Positions 57,134 to 64,000 of a DNA stretch of 64,000 bases are shown piece by piece. The stretch's first letter is position 1. Each line of letters starts with the position of its first letter. The stretch is from Tethya wilhelma (taxonomy: Eukaryota; Porifera; Demospongiae; Tethyida; Tethyidae). The notes beneath the pieces were generated by a model, which saw nothing but the letters and a program-made list of their open reading frames with translations, had not been told where the DNA came from and did not search any database. The translations under genes and the position numbers were made by a program. The DNA is taken from assembly GCA_964030475.1 (NCBI GenBank), contig CAXIPT010000002.1, positions 13,521,267 through 13,585,266 of the forward strand, read 5' to 3'.

Positions 57134-59271
57134 CAAACGTTTTCACAAGCACAAGTGGCAAAAATTAAATACACAAAAAATTTACAATCTTCATCGAATA
57201 TCAAAATCAGATAAGCATGACTTTTAGCAGCAAAAAATTTTCGATCTACAGAACGGTCATTACTAGTACGATACCTGTAGTCTTTGAACTTCATTCTTCA
57301 CCATTTGCTCCGTATCCAGTACTGGCTGCATGCACCCCTGGAGACATCGCTGTAATCCCTCAGGGGAGGTGGTACGGTCCTCAGCACACTGGGCACTACA
57401 ACGGAATGCCTTCACCTGTACAATTGATGTATGTACAACACATTTGAATCTCACACACAAACACAACTCATGTGTAATCAAGTACAACTTTAATGCAACA
57501 AATTGAACCACTGAACGACTTCCAAGCAAGTCAGCCTCTTCACATCACTCCAGTAGACTATATACCTCGTGGCCATTACCTCATACTTAGGCCCTTCCTT
57601 CCTATGATTAACCGATTACACAGACATTTAAATTTGAAATTAACTATATCATACTGCAAAAGATTAAAATTCAAATTTCAAGTAGCTACGCATTATTTTT
57701 ATATTTCTTTTACGAAGACAGTTTGGACTCTGTTTCTTTTATGATGCAGCTAAGCAACTTTATATGCTAATTATGATGCAAGCCTCGCTGCTCTAGTGTA
57801 GCTTTTAGCTGTAAAAAAGAGCCAAAGTATGGGAGGGTCTAATTGTCGAATATGCTAAAAAAATTTCACCGTCTTAGGCTTTTTGTAGCTAGGCAGCAAC
57901 TCTCACAAAAGCGATGCTATGGCAACATAGACTAACTATCCCTGCACCTACGTAGCAACTTTAAAGCTTGTCCCTTGAAAGGCTGTAAAGAAAACACCAC
58001 TCCTATGGTTATCGATCGTGACCTCTAGTTGCTTAAGTACAGCTACAGCCACACCCGTTCAAGAGTTGCAACTCAAACTTTGTACTTTAGTAGAGAGGTA
58101 CTTTACCTATTTGTGCAGGAAGTTCAGAGTTCAGTGCTTAGACGCTTTGTCTAAACAATAGTGCTAAAGTCATAGTACACAAATGTGTGTACTTCGCGTT
58201 TGGAAATTGAATTTTTTAGTACGCACAAGTATGTACTTCACAGGTAATCACTTCATGCATGTAATGAAAAGTGAAGAACTCACCAAGAATCTGCATGCTT
58301 TCAGGCCGCCCAAGTGATTTTGCATATCAAAGATTTTATAATATCGATCAGAGTATAGCAATACTGAAATAAAAAACACTAAGCCTATGGAGTAAGTTTT
58401 TTGGAGTAAGTTTTATGTCAGACTAAAATTCATTTGGTTTGAGAATACCAGCAGAAAAATTTGAGTAACTTTCTTCTTATGCAAGCTACTTCAAAATTTC
58501 ACACCACCAAAATACACTCCTGCATTCTCCCTACTCTTTTTACAGTTTCCTACACCTTACCAGTCAATAGCTAGCTGCATGTCCCATAAGGAAAGTGTTG
58601 ACCATAAGAACACCGAATCATCTAGGAGTAGCTTGTGCTCTATTTAGAGTGGGAACTGACTAAAGTCGATCTGGTTTGAGAATGCCACTGGATAATGAGG
58701 TTCACAACATTCAATACTTTCTTGGTCACATGCTATATACATGGGTGACAATAGTTACTATTGCCACCTAAATGCATCACTACTGATGGGCCTCTGGTGT
58801 TAACAACACTGTTAACACCACCTCAGCATCTTTTACATAGTGGTTTAGTCCAGAAGTAAACTGGTGGAGCTAAGTCCACCCTGTGGTTGCTTTATAGGCC
58901 TAATTAGTAACTCAATCAGGGTTGTGTCCACAAGGATGAACTTACATATATGTTTTCAAGATTGACAAGCTAAGCACATAATTTGTCAGCTTACATTAGC
59001 CTGTACCCAGTGTGGCCTGGGTAGAGGCTAGCTAGCCTTAGTTTTTTCAAAAATGATAGGCAACAAGTATGTACAGTTGCGCATTTTCAACAGTCAGAAG
59101 TAGGTCAAAGAGAAATAGTCACAGCAAACAGTCCCAGGCATAATTTACTAGTACATGGGGCAACCAAACACTTCTCATCAAGACTCTTCTCATTAGGAAC
59201 CTCTAGTCTCACAGACTCTCAGCAAAAAAATAGCCCGTTTTTTGCAGAGTCTGGCTAGTGAGATTATATGC
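57134..59271. other. Intergenic, no recognised gene
   Basis: AT-rich; short overlapping frames only. Nothing supported. Confidence 0.4.
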
Positions 59272-59565
59272 TCAGGGTCCTTTAGCAAATGTACCACCAC
59301 CCATACCATTATCTTTCTGTTAAAGAATGCCAACCAGAACAACAAAGATGACAAGAAAAAAAAACTATAAGCACTCGTCTTGGAAGATATTAAAAGGATT
59401 CTTTGCCAAAATTATACATAATTTGCTTCTTGACTTAGCCAGGACGATTAAATCCAGAATACAAAAATATTTTACCTGTAAGGGTCTAATGCAGGCCTTT
59501 TCGGTCTTCTCCAAATTTTTTCTCAGCTCTTCTGTTAGTGCTGCTTCTGCCGCTTCTGCTGCCAT
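59272..59565 (-). CDS. 44-aa microprotein, 2 exons, unknown
   Basis: Exon 1 (59476-59565) encodes MAAEAAEAALTEELRKNLEK followed by TEKACIRPLQ and ends CAG|GTAAAA. Exon 2 (59272-59316), after a TTTAACAG acceptor, encodes KDNGMGGGTFAKGP and a stop. Phases agree (30 + 14 codons). The first part is an amphipathic alanine/glutamate helix, the second a glycine-rich tail. I do not recognise the family. A tight double E-box palindrome lies 26-40 bp upstream of the ATG, and the SLC25 gene begins ~500 bp away in the other direction, so they may share regulation. The first exon looks real; the second is supported only by splice signals and phase. Confidence 0.45.
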
Positions 59566-59590
59566 CCTGTTGCCAGCCCTAGCCCTGAAC

Positions 59591-59605
59591 CACGTGGCCC
59601 ACGTG
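59591..59605. promoter_or_regulatory. Two CACGTG E-boxes, 9 bp apart
   Basis: CACGTG at 59591-59596 and 59600-59605 lie within a near-perfect 21-bp palindrome (59588-59608). They sit just upstream of the microprotein ATG and can bind MYC/USF/MITF-type bHLH-ZIP factors. Confidence 0.6.
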
Positions 59606-59608
59606 GTT

Positions 59609-60080
59609 GGGATTGAGATTACTAAGTAGTATACGGATCATCAACTAGCACACGGAAATAGTGTCACATGACGACACACCCCCGTCACACACCGGTAAAA
59701 TCCCAGATAAATCCGGTAAAACGGGTTTGTTGACCTGCATGCACTCATCATGCGCGTCTCTATTTACAGCATTTATGATATAACACGCAAGCCTACTAGA
59801 CAGATAGATCAGTTCAAGGACTACAAAACGGAGAAGGAGATCGAGAGCAGTGAACAGAGCTTGTATTATGGGTCATCAAGTACTACTGTTTTCACTTGGT
59901 GACACTTATAGTAGTAGTAGTATTGTTTCTACAAATCAAGAAGATAACGACGAACATTTATAACTAGCAGCGTTTGGTTTGCTAACAAGTGTAATTTCTC
60001 AGCATAGGCTTCTACCCTTTTCGATGAAAGCGATCTACAGCACTGAAGACAATACTTAGTATCACGATAATCGAACAGCA
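59609..60080. other. Intergenic / 5' region of the SLC25 gene
   Basis: No frame supported. It contains CGG-TAAAAC repeats near 59695-59730 and lies between two divergent genes. Confidence 0.4.
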
Positions 60081-61308
60081 ATGAGTTTCGGACAAGAACT
60101 TGCCGTGAGCGGTCTAGCCGCAGGTCTTTCTCATGTCATACATCACCCTCTCTACACACTCAAGAGCCAAATGATGTTCTACGGCAAGGAGTTTTCATTC
60201 AACAGATTTGTTGGTCAAATCAAAACCCAGAGGCTTGACTTTCTCTACAGAGGTACAGATGTACTAAAATTGTACTCATAATAATTCATTAGTTATTAAA
60301 CAATAAACATGATTTGACCATCATCTTGTACCCACACACACACTCACCACTCTCTCTCTCTCTTTCTAGGCTTGGTGTCCCGTTCATTCGGTATAATGCC
60401 TGAGAAAGCGTTCAAAATGCAAGCATGGGTCATGGTTGGTCGATTGATGGACAGATACGTTGATAACCATACCATCAGTAAATGGATGATGGCTGGAGTT
60501 GCAGCTGGTGCAGCCACCACCATTATTGGTAAGTAAACTCAGTATGTTGTGTAACTGAGTAGGATTCCCACAACAATGGTTGACTCACAGGGAATCACTA
60601 CAGCAGTATTGAATGATTCCATCCCTTTGAACAATATTATATCCTGTGCATGTCCCAATTGGTTTATCCCCCATGTACATTCCACAGGTTGCCCTTCAGA
60701 ACGTATAATGGTGCTGGCCCAGATTCGCAAGCAAGGATTCTTCACTGTATTCCGGCAAGAAGGATTGTTTGGCTTATACGATGGATTTAGAGTAACATTG
60801 TATCGCGACATCTACTTCAATGTCGTTCTCTTCTGTACTCGGGAGTTGATTGTGAGTGCCTATGAGAGGTACTATAAGATCGATGCCGACCCGTGGAGCA
60901 GAGTGGTGCTGGGTATTCCTGCCGGGTGCATCGCTTCCGTCATCTCATGTCCCTTTGATGTCGTCAAGACAAGGGTCCAGGGAAAAGAACTTGGTAAGTA
61001 CACTAGAAATTATGGCTACTGTTAATCTGCTTCAAACTACTTGTTGGGGGTGAAGTATTGCATGGGTAACATTGATTTTTTATGGTTGACTTATCTTTAC
61101 TTTTATTACTTTCATGCATGCAGGCAGCGAAGTCTTACCCGCTTCTAGGATCATGTGGGACATAGTTCGCAATGAAGGTATTAGGAATCTGTGGAAGGGT
61201 CTGCTCCCTCGTTTAATCGCTGTCCCGTCAATGATGTCTGTTTTCTTCGTCATCAATGAAGAACTTGAAAAATTCTTTCTAGGAACCAATGGTCTACGGA
61301 TGAATTAA
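60081..61308 (+). CDS. Mitochondrial carrier, SLC25 family
   Basis: Exons 60081-60252, 60370-60528, 60688-60993 and 61124-61308 give 273 aa with GT-AG borders and consistent phases. The three SLC25 repeats are visible through their signature Pro motifs at the end of odd helices: HPLYTLKSQM (repeat 1), CPSERIMVLAQIR (repeat 2) and CPFDVVKTRVQG (repeat 3, canonical PX[D/E]XX[K/R]). Each is preceded by a small-residue helix (VSGLAAGLSHVIHH; MMAGVAAGAATTIIG; VVLGIPAGCIASVIS). Such proteins exchange metabolites across the inner mitochondrial membrane. Repeat 1 has Tyr for the usual acid and repeat 2 has Met for the basic residue, so the matrix salt-bridge network is reduced, as in divergent subfamilies. 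Substrate is not deducible; the layout loosely recalls citrate/oxodicarboxylate-type carriers. Length is a little short of the usual ~300 residues. Confidence 0.9.
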
Positions 61309-61827
61309 TCATTTTGTTTTTTGTCTCTTCTCATTTTCGAAATCAGGGAAAGAACTCTTAATTCTTCTACAACACCCAACTGTATGTTCTCCAAACTCAG
61401 TGTACATGTATTGTTCACCTCCATGCGAGTATAATGATGCTACGTGCCATGCATGCAATATGTTGTACTGAATATGTCTGTGCTGTCTATTTGTGTTGAT
61501 TGTTGTATACGTACACAAGTATCATTCTGGCTGTTGTACCCTCTTGTGTAACATACTCTATTATGATCACTGTGTGATTGTACTGACTGGTATGTATAAT
61601 TATATCACTGTGTATTGCACACTGCCTGCAGTGTTTTATTATTTCAATGTTTGCCTGATCATATCATGCAACTTATTGTTTCTGTGGTATAACATTATTC
61701 TGCTACATGTCATGTCAATACACAAGAATTAAACATTACACTGGCATAATTGTATCATACTAGCTCTGATAATTATAATCACATTAGCATGAACTATATT
61801 TATAAAGTCATTAAAAAATTTTTAACA
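61309..61827. other. Convergent intergenic region
   Basis: It holds the 3' ends of the SLC25 gene (plus) and EXOC4 (minus). AATTAAACA at about 61727 could serve the former. No other feature seen. Confidence 0.4.
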
Positions 61828-63025
61828 TCACACTGTGTCCTGAGAGAAGACTGTATCGAGTTCATTGAGGTATTTCTTGAGCTTGTCGTCTGAGATTGGT
61901 GGTTGTGAGCTGCGGGCCAAGAGAGTGAAGGCATTACCATAGTCCCTCTGGGTGTACATCATTCCCTGCTCATTCAGCTGGTGAAGAATCTCCTGTACAA
62001 TTAATACAACAAACAATGGTTTCTTGGGTAGTGGTAGCTACTATGAGAAAATGTCAACTGACAGCTATTGATTTCCTGGTAGTTCTATTTGGGTACAATA
62101 AAAATTGATTGCATGTGAAGTGATTCCCAGGAAATGGACACCACATACACAGTTCAGTGTTTGCAAACTATACTTCCTAAAACTTCTCATCAAGGATGCC
62201 GAGCTAAGAGGAGGACTCTCAACACACAGGAACATGTACACTACCAGCTGAGAATTTCTCACTTATTTCTCATTGTAGTAAACAGTCACCTGACTACACA
62301 CCCTCAGAACACCCTCAGAACACCCCCTCTGTTACTATTGTAGTAAACAATGGAGACATGTGTCTTGGAGTGCTTGCACATTTTACTGCTATGAAAGCAT
62401 GTGATGCAAGTTTCAATGGACACACAAAGCAAAGGGTATATACTATAAGCAACCACGATATTCCATTGTTAACAAGATATTTTATACTGTATAGACATGC
62501 AAAAGGCTGGGCTAGGATAATGTCTCACATCATGAGTTAGGTAGAGCATCTCAAAGTAGCGCCTCGCTCTGTCTAAGTCCTTCTCTCTAATGAGTGTGAT
62601 CTTTGAAAGACATGACTGGAGCACTGAGATGTTGCGACACCTAGATGACAGAAGGAACATAGTCATAGACTATAATTTGGAAATGTATACACTTCATGAG
62701 GAAAGAGATGTCATTGCTATGTCCTGTGATACATTCAATATTACTTGTGATGAGTTAAAACTATACCGCCCCTTGTGTAATAGTACAGTAATTGCCTTTC
62801 GTCATGCTCACATTTTTTTGATTCCATTGTTATCAATAGTTCTGATATTCTGAGAGCTGGCTATGAATATGGATGCCACAAGATGACCAAGACCTTCAAA
62901 GAGATAGCGATACTTGTCCGGAGATAGGACAGCCACCATGACTTGATCAATGTCCTTCATGTCTTTGGCCAGTTGTTTCACAGCAGCTTCCTCTTCTACT
63001 CCTTCATGTTTGTGGACATAGTCAG

Positions 63026-63066
<41 letters not shown>

Positions 63067-64000
63067 ATAGAAAATAAGTACCTTTTGAACTGCAGGCAAC
63101 AGATAATAAAAACAATGAAACCTCACTTCAAGGTGAAGCATTATGATGGTGCTCTCAGCAAGAGTCTGAAAGTCAAATTGAATCTTTGAGAATTGCCTGT
63201 AGGGGAAAAAAACATCAGGTGAACTGCACATGTGACTTAGAAATATCAAAGGAGGACAGAGTTTGGCTATGATAGGCATACTGGGTCTAAAGCATTCAAC
63301 AACATGTGGCATCATACTACATACGCTAGAGTTGTGCTAATGAGGGAGTTCCCCAGGGTATTCCCCCCATTAAGTGGTTAAACCATTGGGAATCATTTTA
63401 AATTGCTACACAACAAAACACAATCACTCTTTCATGTTTGCCTACAACAGCATCCTACAACTACACTCACTCTACGAGATCTAGATTAGTGTCTGGGTCG
63501 AGGTCGCTCAGAGGTGAGGTGACACGAGAAGAACCAGCGCCATCTGGCTCTTCAATTGTGGGTGATGTAATGCCTCCACTGGCATTCTGGTTGGGGAGAT
63601 CCAGTACAACCAGTTTGAGCTGCGAACTAAACCAATCCTGTATCATATAAGGGAATAATGACAGGTTATGATAACTGTGCTTTTTAGTGGTGCCACTATT
63701 CAATCTAGATCACCCCATGCAGGTGGCTTTGCACTCTAGAAGCCACTAGCCTAAGTGAAAGTAAACAGTAAACATCATTACCTAGGGGGAATAACTTGGG
63801 AATGGATGAGGCTACCTAAATGATATAAACAGCTGTGAAAGCCTGTCATTAAGGTAGTATGGTTTCTGAAGAGTGCTGTGAGAGCAGAGCACCTGACCAT
63901 TGGGACAGCTGGGAATTGAGGCTGTGAAGGTGTCTGTCTACTCACTAAGTGCATACATTTATGAAAATCCCTGTAGAATTTGGACTTACTGTACCTGACA
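61828..64000 (-). CDS. EXOC4: Exocyst subunit SEC8 / EXOC4, C-terminal exons
   Basis: Five exons on the minus strand, in phase: 63471-63637, 63082-63196, 62812-63026, 62529-62640 and 61828-61992 (stop). They encode the conserved C terminus of SEC8: [73 protein letters not shown] and [19 protein letters not shown]. Each block has a clear counterpart in animal EXOC4. SEC8 is part of the octameric exocyst that tethers secretory vesicles to the plasma membrane. The N-terminal exons lie beyond 64000. The acceptor of the 62812-63026 exon lies directly after a (CA)n run on the coding strand. The protein ends about 20-25 residues earlier than vertebrate EXOC4. The region right of 63638 is intronic as far as visible. 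Confidence 0.93.
63027..63065. repeat. (GT)n microsatellite at an EXOC4 splice acceptor
   Basis: On the coding (minus) strand this is a CA run that ends in CACACAG, the acceptor of the next exon, so it stands where a pyrimidine tract is expected. Confidence 0.9.

Overview
The window is eukaryotic and metazoan. Host-type genes are split by short GT-AG introns (roughly 50-500 bp), intergenic DNA is AT-rich, and most of the length is mobile-element debris. Three host-type genes are clear: exocyst SEC8/EXOC4, an SLC25 mitochondrial carrier and a COP1-like ubiquitin ligase relic. Together with BEL/Pao, Ty3, LINE, animal CACTA, hAT, Tc1-like and MITE sequences they suggest an early-branching invertebrate. 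A demosponge such as Amphimedon is my best guess, but this is inference from overall style and not a match I could run. One unresolved base lies at 8097.

Layout. 1-5744 (minus): a BEL/Pao LTR retrotransposon whose polyprotein frame is open for all 1688 codons in the window, with a tRNA-Tyr primer-binding site and LTR. 6046-6829: the 3' part of a 3-beta-HSD-like SDR gene. 7340-8068: a ~98-bp minisatellite. 8096-9285: an internally deleted, opposite-facing BEL/Pao copy. 9.4-22.3 kb: a graveyard holding an NPIE-type DDE transposase, a THAP-like start, a Ty3 integrase, PHD-like exons, two different gag fragments and a 5'-truncated LINE. 22.85-23.87 kb: an 86-bp satellite in a ~419-bp higher-order repeat.

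25889-39119 is the centrepiece: a candidate 13.2-kb animal CACTA (EnSpm) transposon. It has inverted CACTG ends, a 2-bp AA repeat at the junctions and dense GTAGTGA-type subterminal repeats. It carries two intact, divergently transcribed genes: an 11-exon transposase (826 aa, minus) and a 9-exon SAM-domain protein resembling SAMD3 (536 aa, plus). All splice phases close without a frameshift. The same interval holds a minus-strand two-TM glycoprotein gene and a second copy of the ~0.9-kb segment that flanks the left end.

40.2-47.7 kb holds a RecQ fragment, a DUF7869-like transposon protein pseudogene, a COP1-like relic with a nonsense codon and a probable frameshift, a palindromic MITE and two more transposase remnants. 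50.2-55.6 kb holds a second CACTA-type remnant, a small 3-exon acidic gene, an 849-bp hAT-like element with 6-bp target duplication, and MITEs. 59.3-64 kb is the compact host-gene end: a 44-aa two-exon microprotein (minus) under a double E-box, an intact four-exon SLC25 carrier (plus), and the last five exons of EXOC4/SEC8 (minus), which run off the right edge.

How parts work together. The CACTA transposase and the SAM protein share a ~165-bp intergenic region and probably act on the same terminal repeats. The deleted BEL/Pao copy would depend on a full-length element such as the one at 1-5744. The microprotein and SLC25 genes are transcribed outward from a shared ~500-bp region.
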